A stretch of DNA of 48,827 nucleotides from Eubacterium sp. ER2 (GCF_000765215.1 NZ_JPJE01000011.1:1-48827), one strand, 5' to 3'; shown: positions 32,673-42,699, counted from the stretch's first letter. The notes: generated by a model not told the origin, from the letters alone. Translations and numbers: made by a program.

Positions 32673-33299
32673 CTATTCCGGCAGAGGGCTTTTGGAACCT
32701 GACAGAGGAGTCTGTGAGGGCGTGTTATCAGGATACATATGACGGAGGGCGTTCATGATCAGCCGGAAGGTGAGCTGGGCCATATATTGAGGCGTTTCAT
32801 CGGTATCGGATGTTAGCCAGGTTTTCACCAGACCGATGCAGCCGGAAAGACAGAAAGAATAGGAATATTTCAGGTCTTCAATAGTGTCCGGAAAAGTCCG
32901 GCGCAGTACGTTAAGACTGTGGGTGGAAATCAGATTTTCAATGCGATGGATAAACGCGATATCCCCGTTTGGCCCCAGCAAGGCGATGCAGATATCTTTG
33001 TTTTCTGCCAGGATATGAAAAATATCCTCAATAAAAGGAAAGCTGGATTCGTTAAAGGGACTGACCGGATGATTCTGAATGGTCTGGCGGATCTCTTCCA
33101 GCAGTTCTTCTTCAATGGTGGAAAGCATATTGAAAATATCCGTATAATGGAGATAGAAAGTAGAACGGTTGATATCCACTTCCTCTACCAGTTCTTTTAC
33201 AGTAATTTCTTTAATACTTTTTTCCTGCATAAGTTTTGCAAGCCCGGCTCGAAGCTGGGCTTTTGTTTTGCGGATTCTCCGGTCAGTTTTTTCTTTCAT
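32673..33299 (-). CDS. TetR/AcrR-family repressor
   Basis: 208 residues. N-terminal helix-turn-helix TKAQLRAGLAKLMQEKS, then ITVKELVEEVDINRSTFYLHY (about residues 33-53), followed by an all-helical ligand domain with the C-terminal pattern SYSFCLSGCIGLVKTWL. It is divergent from the YhgE/Pip gene and probably represses it; the gap 33300-33497 has a perfect TAGACA-TTT-TGTCTA palindrome and other TAGAC half-sites. Confidence 0.88.
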   Translation of the reverse strand: MKEKTDRRIRKTKAQLRAGLAKLMQEKSIKEITVKELVEEVDINRSTFYLHYTDIFNMLSTIEEELLEEIRQTIQNHPVSPFNESSFPFIEDIFHILAENKDICIALLGPNGDIAFIHRIENLISTHSLNVLRRTFPDTIEDLKYSYSFCLSGCIGLVKTWLTSDTDETPQYMAQLTFRLIMNALRHMYPDNTPSQTPLSGSKSPLPE

Positions 33300-33339
33300 A
33301 GATTTCTCCTTTCGAAAATATAAAAAAATTATAAACCAT

Positions 33340-33380
33340 AGACACTAGATAGACATTTTGTCTATTAATAGACGCAACGA
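33340..33380. promoter_or_regulatory. TetR operator candidate
   Basis: TAGACATTTTGTCTA is a perfect 6-bp inverted repeat with 3-base spacer, flanked by further TAGAC half-sites (ATAGACACTAGATAGAC before, TTAATAGACG after). It lies between the divergent tetR and yhgE genes, upstream of an AGTATAATG -10-like sequence at about 33417. Confidence 0.6.
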
Positions 33381-33497
33381 AGGATTATTGTCGGTTGTAA
33401 GGTATTTATAACCCTAGTATAATGCGGTATGTGTAAATAATCAACATAGTATCTATTAAACTATAACTAGTTGCGCAGACAGAAAGGAGACAGGAGA

Positions 33498-36400
33498 ATG
33501 CTGAAACTAGAGTGGAAAAAGCTACTGAGTAATAAACTCATGTTGGTAGTTATTGTTGCGATTATTGCAATTCCTACCATTTATACCACCCTTTTTCTGG
33601 GATCCATGTGGGACCCTTATGGCAATATGGACAAATTGCCCGTGGCTGTGGTGAATGAGGATAAACCGGTAGAATATGAGGGAGAAACATTAAACATAGG
33701 AAAAGAAATGGTGGAGAATCTGAAAGAGGACAGTTCTCTGAATTTTTCTTTTACAGATAAGGAAAGGGCCCGGCAGGGGCTGAAAGACGGAAGTTATTAT
33801 ATGGTCATTACCATACCGGAGGATTTTTCAGCCAATGCAGCCACCCTTACCCGGGAAAAACCTGAAAAAATGGAACTTTCTTATGAAACAAACCCGGGTA
33901 CCAATTACATTGCTTCTAAGATGAGCGAGACAGCTATGGAGAAAATCCAGAGTTCTGTCCGGGAAGAAGTTACCCGCACCTATGCAGAAGCGGTTTTTGA
34001 ACAGATCGGTAAGGCCGGGGACGGAATGGAGGAAGCGGCAGATGGTTCCGGGAAGCTCCAGGAGGGAACTCGGGCACTTGCCTCAGGAAATGAACAGATC
34101 GAAGAGAATTTACAGGTTCTGGCAGATAGTACTCTGGTATTCAGAGATGGCAGTCAGACCCTAGAAGAGGGACTAAAGACTTATACAGATGGAGTAACAG
34201 CCGCAGACAAGGGAGCACGTGAACTTCAGGATGGGGCCAGTGAACTGAACAAGGGGACGAAAACCCTGGACAGCGGGGCAAAAGAACTTGCTGGCGGAAG
34301 TGAAAGCCTGGATGCAGGAGCCCAGTCCCTGGAAGAGGGCATGGGACAGTTAGAAGGAAAGATCCCGGGACTTTCTCAGGGAGTCCGGGCATTATCCCAG
34401 GGGTCTTCCCAGCTTGCCGCAGGTGTCAAGACAGCGGGAGAGGGAAGCAAAAGTCTGAAGGCAGGAGCTGAACAGACAGACAGGGGTCTTGCATCTTTAC
34501 AGGAAGGACTGGATCAGCTGAACAGTGCAGCATCCCAGCTTCCCGGGCAGACACAGAAACTTCAGGAAGGTACAAATGAGGTTTATGAAGGGGCAGCTCA
34601 GCTTTCCCAGGGAATGAAGCTTCTGGAAGAACAGGCAGTCCCCGGCATTTCTGCCAGTATTGATCAGGTAAACGGACAGCTGCAGGATGGAGGAAAACAG
34701 GTTTTTGATTCTGTGAAAGAGGACGCGGACCAGTTAAAGTCCAGTGCCGATCAGCTCCTTGCGGGGATTCAGGGAACGGAGAGCATGTCCCAGGAAACAG
34801 GAAGTGGGGACCAACTGGGCGATACTTTAGAGGGGAATGCCCAGGAAGCCGGAAACCAGGCAGAGGCAGCCCAGGCTGCGGCAGAAAATCTGGGAGGTGT
34901 GGAAAGTACAGACGCCTCTTATTTAAGTGATTCCTTGCAGCAGGCAATTGATTCAGGAGATATAGATGCAGTGGCATCCGTTGCCTGGGAGGCAGTGGCA
35001 GCTGCACAGCAAAACGCCGATGCAGCCAATGAGGCGGGAAGCCGTCTCCAGGAAGCTTCTCAGGCTCTTGGGAACAGCAGTGCCGCCCTGTCTCAGGATC
35101 AGCAGACCATGGCAGAGGCAGCCCGGCAGGCCCGGGATATGACCGGGGCCGGTTTGGCAGGGGAAAATTCTACAGACCTGAGCAGTGTGGTAAAGGGTCT
35201 TCAGGCATTATCAGAAGGTCTGGGACAGTTGTCTGCTCAGACAGAAACAGCCGGAGAACAGTATCTGGCAGGAGTGGACAGCGGCATGGAGCAGCTGAAG
35301 AGCGGAATCGGCACACAGGTTGGAGACAGTCTGTCTCAGCTGAGGGAAGGTGCTGACCGTCTTACCCAGGGAAGTGGAGAAGTGAACCGGGGAGTAGAAC
35401 AGCTGACTGAGGCGGCACCTGCACTTGCCGGCGGAATCCAGAGTGCAAAGGATGGAGCCGGAGCACTGAAGACACAGGGAACGGAAGCACTGGTACAGGG
35501 AGCCGGGCAGCTGGATGAGGGATTTGGCCGTCTGGTACAGGGGAGTTCTGATCTGGATAAAGGAGTACAGGAAATGCAGGGACAGCTTCCGGCTCTTTCC
35601 CAGGGAGTGGAACAGCTGTCCCAGGGAGCAAAGGATCTGAAACAGGGAACTGGAAGTCTGAAGACAGGAGCCCAGACCCTTTCTCAGGGAGCAGGAACTC
35701 TTTCGGCGGGTATGGATACCTTGGTAGCCGGAACCAGCAAGTTGTCCCAGGGAACCGGCCAGCTTACTGCAAACAATCAGGCTCTTCTTGGAGGAGCGGT
35801 ACAGCTGGAGGACGGAGCCTCCCAGATCAGCAGCGGAGCTTCCCAGCTTCATGATGGAAGTAAAACTCTTGGATCCGGGATTGAACAGCTGGCGGAAGGA
35901 ACTAGGACTTTAAAAGACAGTCTGGCAGAGGGGGCAAAACAGATCCGGGATACGAATAAAGGAGAAGATACGGCGGATATGTTTGCAGCTCCTGTGGAAA
36001 CAAAAGAAACACAGATCACCAGGGTAGAAAATAACGGCCATGCCATGGCCCCCTATATGATGTCTGTGGCACTTTGGGTAGGCTGTATTGCCTTTAGTCT
36101 TATGTATCCGCTGACAAAGTACAGCGGAAAGCTGAAATCCGGTCTGGCCTGGTGGGGAAGCAAGGCATCGGTACTGTATCTGATTGCCCTGCTCCAGGCA
36201 GCGGTGATGATCTTTATGCTTCATCTGTGTGACGGTTTTGAGCCGGTGGAAATGGGGAAAACCCTGGCGGTGGCCTGCCTGGCTTCGGTGGCTTTTATGT
36301 CTGTGATGTATTTCTTTACCAATACTTTTGGCAAAGTGGGAAGTTTCCTGATGCTGGTATTTATGGTGATCCAGCTGGCAGGTTCTGTGGGAACCTACCC

Positions 36401-36644
36401 CCTGGAACTGTCCGGAAGCTTTGTCCCTTATCTTCATGACTGGGTACCGTTCACTTATACGGTGGAAGCCTTCCGAAGTACCATATCAGGAGGAGAAAGT
36501 ATTCAGGAAGCCGTAATATTCCTGACCGTTTTGTGGATCGTCTTTACCCTGCTGACCATTCTGGAGTTCCAGATCCGAACCCTTAAGATGAAAAGAGGAA
36601 AAAGGACTCTGGATAACTGGTTAGAGGAAAAGGGACTGGCATAA
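33498..36644 (+). CDS. YhgE/Pip membrane protein (copy 1)
   Basis: 1048 residues. One N-terminal helix (MLVVIVAIIAIPTIYTTLFL), the conserved MWDPYGNMDKLPVAVVNED extracytoplasmic domain, a very long stalk (about 180-830) of Leu-x-x-Gly heptad-like repeats (LQDGASELNKG, LSQGAGTLSAG), then five C-terminal helices of ABC-2 permease type. The first Pip protein was the Lactococcus phage-infection receptor; general function is unknown, probably cell-surface transport. ATG 33498 has AGGAGA-type sites upstream. It is controlled in all likelihood by the divergent TetR. A second copy, interrupted by TAG, lies at 39373. Confidence 0.9.
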   Translation: MLKLEWKKLLSNKLMLVVIVAIIAIPTIYTTLFLGSMWDPYGNMDKLPVAVVNEDKPVEYEGETLNIGKEMVENLKEDSSLNFSFTDKERARQGLKDGSYYMVITIPEDFSANAATLTREKPEKMELSYETNPGTNYIASKMSETAMEKIQSSVREEVTRTYAEAVFEQIGKAGDGMEEAADGSGKLQEGTRALASGNEQIEENLQVLADSTLVFRDGSQTLEEGLKTYTDGVTAADKGARELQDGASELNKGTKTLDSGAKELAGGSESLDAGAQSLEEGMGQLEGKIPGLSQGVRALSQGSSQLAAGVKTAGEGSKSLKAGAEQTDRGLASLQEGLDQLNSAASQLPGQTQKLQEGTNEVYEGAAQLSQGMKLLEEQAVPGISASIDQVNGQLQDGGKQVFDSVKEDADQLKSSADQLLAGIQGTESMSQETGSGDQLGDTLEGNAQEAGNQAEAAQAAAENLGGVESTDASYLSDSLQQAIDSGDIDAVASVAWEAVAAAQQNADAANEAGSRLQEASQALGNSSAALSQDQQTMAEAARQARDMTGAGLAGENSTDLSSVVKGLQALSEGLGQLSAQTETAGEQYLAGVDSGMEQLKSGIGTQVGDSLSQLREGADRLTQGSGEVNRGVEQLTEAAPALAGGIQSAKDGAGALKTQGTEALVQGAGQLDEGFGRLVQGSSDLDKGVQEMQGQLPALSQGVEQLSQGAKDLKQGTGSLKTGAQTLSQGAGTLSAGMDTLVAGTSKLSQGTGQLTANNQALLGGAVQLEDGASQISSGASQLHDGSKTLGSGIEQLAEGTRTLKDSLAEGAKQIRDTNKGEDTADMFAAPVETKETQITRVENNGHAMAPYMMSVALWVGCIAFSLMYPLTKYSGKLKSGLAWWGSKASVLYLIALLQAAVMIFMLHLCDGFEPVEMGKTLAVACLASVAFMSVMYFFTNTFGKVGSFLMLVFMVIQLAGSVGTYPLELSGSFVPYLHDWVPFTYTVEAFRSTISGGESIQEAVIFLTVLWIVFTLLTILEFQIRTLKMKRGKRTLDNWLEEKGLA

Positions 36645-36659
36645 GAGAAAAAAGAAGGG

Positions 36660-36707
36660 AAAGGACTTTGTACTGCCTTTGAAAAGACAGTGCAGGGTCC
36701 TTTTTTT
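36660..36707 (+). terminator. terminator after YhgE copy 1
   Basis: Stem AAAGGAC...GTCCTTT with an inner TTGTACTG/CAGTGCAG pairing, followed by seven T. The rest of the gap 36708-36855 has no gene. Confidence 0.8.
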
Positions 36708-36855
36708 CGGCCATCCATACACTATAATTTATATAAGGTATGATATGGACAGACAGCGGGAACGGAAGCCTCCGGGATTTTTCTTCAGACACCCTCCCCG
36801 GACAGTAAAAGGATAAGAAGGTATCATTGGAATTGTATGAACAGATAGGAGAAAA

Positions 36856-37462
36856 ATGGAGGGGCCTATGGAATATAATAAGGAACAACAGGAAGTCCTG
36901 ATCCAGGACTTTATTGATATGCTTTTTGTGCAGAGAAACTTGTCATCCAATACCCTGTATGCCTATAAAAATGACCTGCAGAATTTTTCCAGGTGGCTGG
37001 AAAGACGGCATTACGGGGATATCAATGACCGGAGCATCTATGAATATTTTTTTATATGCAGAATGAGATAGAATTAGCACCCCGTTCTATCCGCAGAAAA
37101 TATGTTTCCATTCAGCAGTATTGTGATTATCTCAGAATGGTTTTGAACTTAAATGAGATTTTCTTCCGGTTCACGGCCAGAAAATTTCAGTTGCCAAGGA
37201 CATTGCCCAGGACATTATCCAGGGAAGAGATTAAAGAGCTGATTCTGGCGGCTACTTTCCAGTATCAGCAGGCCTGGTCAGAATATAAAGAAAGACTGGC
37301 TGTCCGGAATATGTGTATAATCGAGCTGCTTTTCTGTCTGGGGCTTCGGGTGGGAGAACTTTCCGCTCTGGATATGGCAGATTACTGTCCGGAAGAGAAT
37401 ACAGTGCTGATTCGTGGAAAAGGGAGAAAGGAGAGTTATTGAAGAGGACAATCAGCTTTATG
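36856..37462 (+). pseudogene. XerC/D-type tyrosine recombinase, frameshifted and truncated
   Basis: N-terminal half of a Xer-like recombinase: IQDFIDMLFVQRNLSSNTLY, YKNDLQNFSRWL, then after a frame change ELAPRSIRRKYVSIQQYCDYL, LPRTLSREEIKELI and the first catalytic Arg in FCLGLRVGELSALD. The shift lies in a T7 run near 37046-37052 (one more T would restore the frame). The gene is then cut at the 43-bp repeat, after RGKGRKE, before the H-x-x-R and Tyr residues. Unrelated to the integrase at 31818, so remains of two recombinases are present. Confidence 0.85.
37420..37462 (+). repeat. 43-bp direct repeat, copy B
   Basis: Identical to 32519-32561. It forms the breakpoint of the XerC/D-like gene: sequence before it encodes the recombinase, sequence after it belongs to another gene. 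Confidence 0.9.
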
Positions 37463-37606
37463 GTTAAACAGTTATATCCCAAGGCAGCTGTATGGTATCA
37501 GTTTCGTCCGGATTTTTTAAAAACTGCTAAGGGACATCTGTCATATGATATTTTTATTGGGAAGATGCGAGTGGCAATAGAGTATCAAGGTAAAGGAAAT
37601 ATGTAG
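37460..37606 (+). pseudogene. fragment of a DUF2726-like/endonuclease-fold gene
   Basis: Encodes VKQLYPKAAVWYQFRPDF and SYDIFIGKMRVAIEYQGKG, matching the D...(V/I)EYQG core of PD-(D/E)XK-like domains in proteins that end with a zinc-ribbon or very-short-patch-like nuclease fold. Both N-terminus and C-terminus are missing. It joins directly to the 43-bp repeat on the left and to an AAA+ fragment on the right. Confidence 0.5.
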
Positions 37607-37878
37607 AGACAGTTCCAGACCCTCTGAAGTCAAGATTTGATATGGTATATCGATTTGTAGAATTGTCAGAAGAAGAAAAAATACGATTTATTAATGAAGT
37701 AGCACAAAAATTGAATGACAAGATATATGAGAAAACATTAGTTAAGATTGAAATTGAAAAAATCAGCAAACAGTTAGGTTCATTGATACAATATAATAAT
37801 CTTCGTAGTATAAAAAGAAAAGTTGAGGATATAGTTATAGCAGAATATTATAAAGTTAAAAATTCAGACAGGCTATAG
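37590..37878 (+). pseudogene. C-terminal fragment of an AAA+ ATPase
   Basis: Open frame with VETVPDPLKSRFDMVYRF followed by LSEEEKIRFINEVAQKLND, the sensor-2/lid region of AAA+ ATPases (P-x-x-L-x-S-R-F). Walker motifs are absent. The internal ATG 37642 would give a 78-residue protein but has no ribosome site. The sequence 37879-38095 that follows holds no gene I can support. Confidence 0.55.
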
Positions 37879-38095
37879 AGGCGTGACAGTTAGAAACAAA
37901 TAAAAACCAATGATGTAAATATTGTTGTATTACAAGAGGTGAGGCAGAGCAATGGATGAAAACGAGTGGAAATTAATAAAAGTTTGTTGAGTTTATGGTA
38001 TTAAAGTGAGTGGTGGTTGTGTCGTCACTGTGTTACAAATGGGGAAAGAATGGTATTATTTTGTTTGATAAGTGTATTTAATAAGGGGGATAAAA

Positions 38096-38848
38096 ATGTT
38101 TGAAAAGCAAATCGTAACGCTAACAACAATTTTAAAGGATGAAGATATTCATACGTATGCAGGGGATGCATTTTGGAATATTATTAAAGCAGTTTCTCTA
38201 GGTGATGTAAGTGCATTGGTCGATTCCAGCACCGACATAAAGAATCTACTTTTTCATGCACCGACAATTTTGTTTTGGGACAAAATGCAGAGATATATGT
38301 TCGGTACATTCAGAAATTATAACGAACAGGTAAAGATGGCGGGCAAATTTAATGAGGATAATAAGGATTATGAGAAATTTGTAAAAAAGCAGATTCATCT
38401 CATTAATGAAATTAATGATGATAAAAAAGTTGACTATTTTGCTCAACTTACGAGATGCTATCTCTTAACTGAAATGGAAGATTCCCTGTATTATAAGCTC
38501 GCTAGATTTTTGATAATGTGTACACCCGAAGAATTAGATTATATCGCTTCTTTTGATTATGAAGAAACAACGAATCTAACTGCTATGGTTTCATCATTGT
38601 ATCAATACGGTTTGTTTGAACAGAAAGAAAAGCAAAATGGCGGTGTAGATTATGTGCTTTCTGGATTTGCCAAGGCATTGAAATACAATAGTTTAAATTT
38701 CAATGAAGGAACTAGTGAAAGAAATCGGATAGTCTCTTATTCTCAAATAGATCCTCTTAGCATTTCTGAACCAATGACATGGGAAGATATTGATAATGTG
38801 TTTAGTAAAAATGAAATTGTAATTAATGGAAGTGGAGCCCCGAAATAA
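38096..38848 (+). CDS. conserved-looking 250-aa protein of unknown function
   Basis: ATG 38096 with AAGGGGG 6 bases upstream. The protein is AT-rich coded, soluble and mostly helical: EKQIVTLTTILKDEDIHTYA, FHAPTILFWDKMQRYMFGTF, VDYFAQLTRCYLLTEMED, ending YGLFEQKEKQNGGVDYVLSGFAKAL, which looks like a winged-helix reader of a substrate state. I remember similar hypothetical proteins from Firmicutes mobile regions but no function. It is the only intact cargo gene at the right end of the element, separated from its neighbours by debris. Confidence 0.75.
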   Translation: MFEKQIVTLTTILKDEDIHTYAGDAFWNIIKAVSLGDVSALVDSSTDIKNLLFHAPTILFWDKMQRYMFGTFRNYNEQVKMAGKFNEDNKDYEKFVKKQIHLINEINDDKKVDYFAQLTRCYLLTEMEDSLYYKLARFLIMCTPEELDYIASFDYEETTNLTAMVSSLYQYGLFEQKEKQNGGVDYVLSGFAKALKYNSLNFNEGTSERNRIVSYSQIDPLSISEPMTWEDIDNVFSKNEIVINGSGAPK

Positions 38849-38900
38849 GCCGATGATAAAATATTTTGTGCAGAAGGTATAGTTGAGGTGAATAAACATA

Positions 38901-38922
38901 GTGGCTACATTTTGGCTACAAA
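38901..38922 (-). other. right end signature of the integrative element
   Basis: Read on the minus strand it is TTTG(n4)CAAAATG(n4)CAC with both n4 equal to TAGC, the inverted partner of the site at 30779-30800. GC-rich resident coding sequence resumes about 43 bases further on. Confidence 0.6.
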
Positions 38923-38964
38923 AATATTATGGACGAAATGGATTGTGCATATAAAACAACATAA

Positions 38965-39222
38965 CGAACGAAATATGAATATCTCTGGCAGATGTGTGAG
39001 CAGATTGTTGCCCTTTATATTGAGGCTGTGCTGGACGGCCGGCAGATCAAAAAGACAGACCGCCTGATGATAGTGCAGTATTTGAAGGCTGTGAGCTTTG
39101 GCGTGATATCTGAGTGGCTGCAGGCCGGGCTGGGAGAGGATATCCGCCTCTTCTTTGACAGGATCTATGACCTGAAAAAGGGGACAGTGGAAGAAATGCT
39201 CCGGCGCTTTGAGACTGTATAA
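38965..39222 (+). pseudogene. C-terminal fragment of a TetR-family regulator
   Basis: Open frame from 38965 (stop at 38962) encoding QMCEQIVALYIEAVLDGRQI and a typical TetR C-terminal end YLKAVSFGVISEWLQAGLGE, FFDRIYDLKKG. The helix-turn-helix half is missing, cut at the edge of the inserted block. It precedes the second YhgE/Pip gene in the same direction and was probably its repressor. Confidence 0.7.
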
Positions 39223-39261
39223 AAAAGAGATGCATGGATGTATGGGGATGAATGTATGGGC

Positions 39262-39304
39262 AAAACCCGCCCTGTGACTGATTTTCAGACACAGGGCGGG
39301 TTTT
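39262..39304. terminator. long hairpin between the TetR fragment and YhgE copy 2
   Basis: Perfect 15-bp arms AAAACCCGCCCTGTG (39262-39276) and its complement (39290-39304), with a further CTGA/TCAG pairing in the loop, A-rich before and T-rich after, so it can act in both directions. Confidence 0.85.
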
Positions 39305-39372
39305 GTCTGTATAAAAGGGAGGAGTGCCGTGGTATATTTTTTATCAGCAAAATGACAGAAAGAGGGAAGCAT

Positions 39373-42300
39373 ATGATAAAAAGAGAACTACGCAGCCTGA
39401 CACACAACAAGATACTGCTCTTGGTGGTGGCGGCGATCACGGTAATCCCCTTTATTTATGCGGGCTTATTTTTGAAATCCATGTGGGACCCGTACGGCAG
39501 CCTGGAGCAGCTTCCGGTCGCGGTGGTAAACGAGGACCAGCCTGTGGAATACGAGGGGCAGACATTAAGTATAGGAAACGATATGGTGGAGGCTCTGAAG
39601 GACAGCAGGGACCTTGACTTCCATTTTACGGATGAAAAGAGTGCCAGGGATGGGCTGGCAAATGGCACATGGTACATGGTGATCACCATTCCGGAGGACT
39701 TTTCGGGAAATGCAGCCACGCTCCTGGATGAGGAGCCGCAGAAGATGGAGCTTCGGTATGAGACGAATCCCGGGACAAATTATATCGCCTCAAAAATGAG
39801 TGAGACAGCGCTTGCCAGGCTCAGAGATGAGGTTGCATCCCAGGTCACGGAGACCTACACAGAGGTCCTGTTTGACCGGATCGCACAGGCCGGAGAAGGG
39901 ATGCAGGAGGCTTCAGACGGAGCCGGGGTACTTGCGGGCGGGGTGGCCGCTGCCTCTGACGGAAGCGGAGAGCTTACGGAAAATATGAAGAGGCTGGAGG
40001 ACAGTACGCTCACCTTTGCGGACGGAGCAGACACGCTGGATAAAGGACTGAAGGAATACACGGAGGGTGTAGGGCGGGTCAACGACGGAGCAGCACAGCT
40101 CAAGCTGGGGGCGGACGCGGCACAAGAAGAGCTCCCGCGGCTCACAGCGGGCACACATTCTCTGGATGAAGGAGTGAAGGTGTACGCCGGCGGGGTGGAG
40201 CTGCTGCATTCACGGTCAGGGCAGCTTCTGTCCGCCTCAGAGGAGCTGGGAGAAGGAGCTTCCGGCCTTGCGGAGGGGCTGGAAGCCCTGGCTGGAGGTG
40301 CGGACCAGTATGTCAGTGCTGTCAACACCTTTGTGGGACAGGCCGCTGCCTATGTACAGGGGGCAGGAGAGCTGGAGGAGAGCTCGAGACAGCTGGCGTC
40401 TCTGGAAGATCTGGGGGAGGTGTCAGAGGGAATATCAGAGGTAAACCGTGCGGTCTCGGGCGGCGACACCTCGCTTGCGGCAGGGGCAGAGCGGCTTGGA
40501 TCCGGGCTTGAAGAGGTGCACAGACAGATGCGGGCGCTTTCGGACAGTACATCAGACAGGCAGATCCGGGAGGTGGCAGACGCACTTGGTTCTGCCGGGA
40601 CAGAGCTGGAGGAGGCACAGTCTGATGTGGACAGGCTGGCGGGAGATATGAGGGAAGCTGCAGAGGGCATCAGCCAGGCGTCAGACACAGTCAGAAGCGC
40701 AGGCGGCAGCATTTCTGATGCGGAGGAGCAGACCGAGAGTGCCAGAACAACCGTCTCAGAGGCGGCTGGAAATGCCGGGGCGCTGGTGGAGAGCTGTGTG
40801 GACGACGCAAATGAAAGGATCAGTGCGGCAGGCCGGCAGGCGCAAGGCACCAGAGAGGCTATGACAGAGGCGGCCCGGGAGCTGGAGGGAATATACAGCT
40901 AGCTCCTGGCGGAGGGCTCTGTACCGGGAGAGACGCTGGAGGGCCTGAACACAGTGATCCAGTCCCTGTATGCTTCCGCGGGAAGCCAGCAGGGGCCGGA
41001 AGGCCTGGACAAAGAGGCATATATGGAGAGCGCGCGTCAGATTTCAGAGCGCGCGTCAGGATCGCTGGACAGCTGGGACCGAGCTATGGCTGCAACCGCA
41101 GAGCAGATGGAGCAGACGGCGGGCAGCCTGGCGGAGGTGCAGGAGCTTCTGGCCGGGAGTGCGGATGCGCTGGACAAGGAGAGCAGCGTGCTGGATGAGA
41201 GAGCCGGAAGGCTGGGGACTGCGCAGGAAAAGATCCTGCCTGTACAGACGGATGAGCTTAGCAGGCTGGCAGATGAGGTTGGAGGACTCTGCGGCGAGGC
41301 GGAGCAGATGTCCGAAGAGGTGGGGGAGACAGCGCGGACCCTGGGACAGCTTGAGAAGGCGTCAGAATATTTTCCGGAGGCGGCAAAAGAAGTCGGCGGC
41401 CTCCGCACCGGGCTCGAGGCCCTTGCGGCAGAGAATACTGCGCTGGCAGGCGGTGCGGACAGCTTGAAGGCAGCAGGAGGAGAAATGCTCAGTGCAGTCA
41501 GTGCGGTCCGGTCCGGCGGCCGGGCGGTGGCTGGCGGAATGGCAGAGCTGGACCGTGGGATCAGGACCTATGCGGACGGGGTGTCCAGTCTGGCGGCAGG
41601 CAGCACCGTCCTGACAGAAGGAACAGGACAGCTTGCAGATGGAGTGGACGCCATGACCGTGGGGATGGACAGGTTTGCGTCAGGCACAGCCAGCCTGTTT
41701 GACGGGACAGCGCAGCTGACAGAAAACAGCGGGACGCTGACAAAGGGGGCGGACAGCCTCTCCGGCGGTGCAAGGCAGATCCACAGTGGAGCGGCCAGGC
41801 TGTATGAGGGCGCGGAGGCGCTGGACCTGGGGATGAAGGAGCTGCAGTCCGGATCGGAAGAGCTGGCAGCGGGGCTGCAGGACGGGGCCGGACAGGCCGG
41901 CAGAGTCAAGGCCGGAGATCAGACAGTGGGCATGTTTGCCTCTCCACTGGATGCGAAGGAGACGGAGCTGACTGTTGTAGAAAATAACGGGCATGCCATG
42001 GCGCCGTACATGATGTCTGTGGGACTGTGGGTAGGATGTCTGGCATTTTGCCTCATGTATCCTCTTACAAAATATACGGGCAGGCTGAAGGGTGGTTTTT
42101 CCTGGTGGGCCAGCAAGGCTGTCGTGCTCTACCCTGTGGCAGCCCTGCAGGGGCTCCTGCTCATCCTCCTTCTGCATGCGGTGGATGGATTTGCTCCGGC
42201 AGAGATGACAAAGACTGTGCTCTTTGCCTGCCTGACAGCGGCAGCCTTTACCTCGATCATGTACTATTTTAACATTACACTTGGAAAAGTGGGGAGTTTC

Positions 42301-42597
42301 CTCATGCTGATATTTATGGTCGTGCAGCTCTCCGGGTCTGCCGGCACGTACCCGGTTGAACTCTCCCCGCCGTTTGTAGCCAGGATACATGACTGGCTGC
42401 CTTTCACCTACACGGTAGATGCATTCAGGAGTACGATATGCGGCGGGGAGAGCATCCTCTCCTCCGTTGTCCTGATGGCGGTCCTGACCGCTGCCTTTAC
42501 CGGCCTTACGATCCTGCAGTTCCGGCGTATGGCCCGCCGCCGGAATAAAGGGCAGAGGCTCCTGATAGACTGGCTGGAGGAAAAAGGGCTGGCGTAG
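39373..42597 (+). pseudogene. YhgE/Pip membrane protein (copy 2), interrupted by in-frame TAG
   Basis: One reading frame of 1075 codons from ATG 39373 to 42597 except for a TAG at 40900-40902. The N-terminal part has the membrane helix and MWDPYGSLEQLPVAVVNEDQ, very close to copy 1; the stalk has Leu-x-x-Gly repeats; after the TAG the frame continues without shift (LLAEGSVPGETLEGLNTV...) through more repeats and the five-helix C-terminus (GHAMAPYMMSVGLWVGC) ending DWLEEKGLA as in copy 1. No ribosome site favours a restart near 40954. This is a nonsense mutation, a readthrough site or a sequencing error. Confidence 0.88.
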
Positions 42598-42699
42598 GAG
42601 TGCGCGACCGACCGGGATACAGGGGGGAAGACAGGCGGGATAGCCTCCTGGTATAAAGGACGGGCAGGATGAGGATACTGACAATAGGAGGAGATGACT

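Noticed and set aside
37952-38069. Short ORF with in-frame TGA at 37988 that could be a second selenoprotein
   Set aside because: Only 12 codons before the TGA, no convincing hairpin after it, and it lies in element debris.
30723-38965. Simple attL/attR core duplication at guaA
   Set aside because: No shared core of useful length was found between the guaA end and the right edge; only the 22-base end signatures match.
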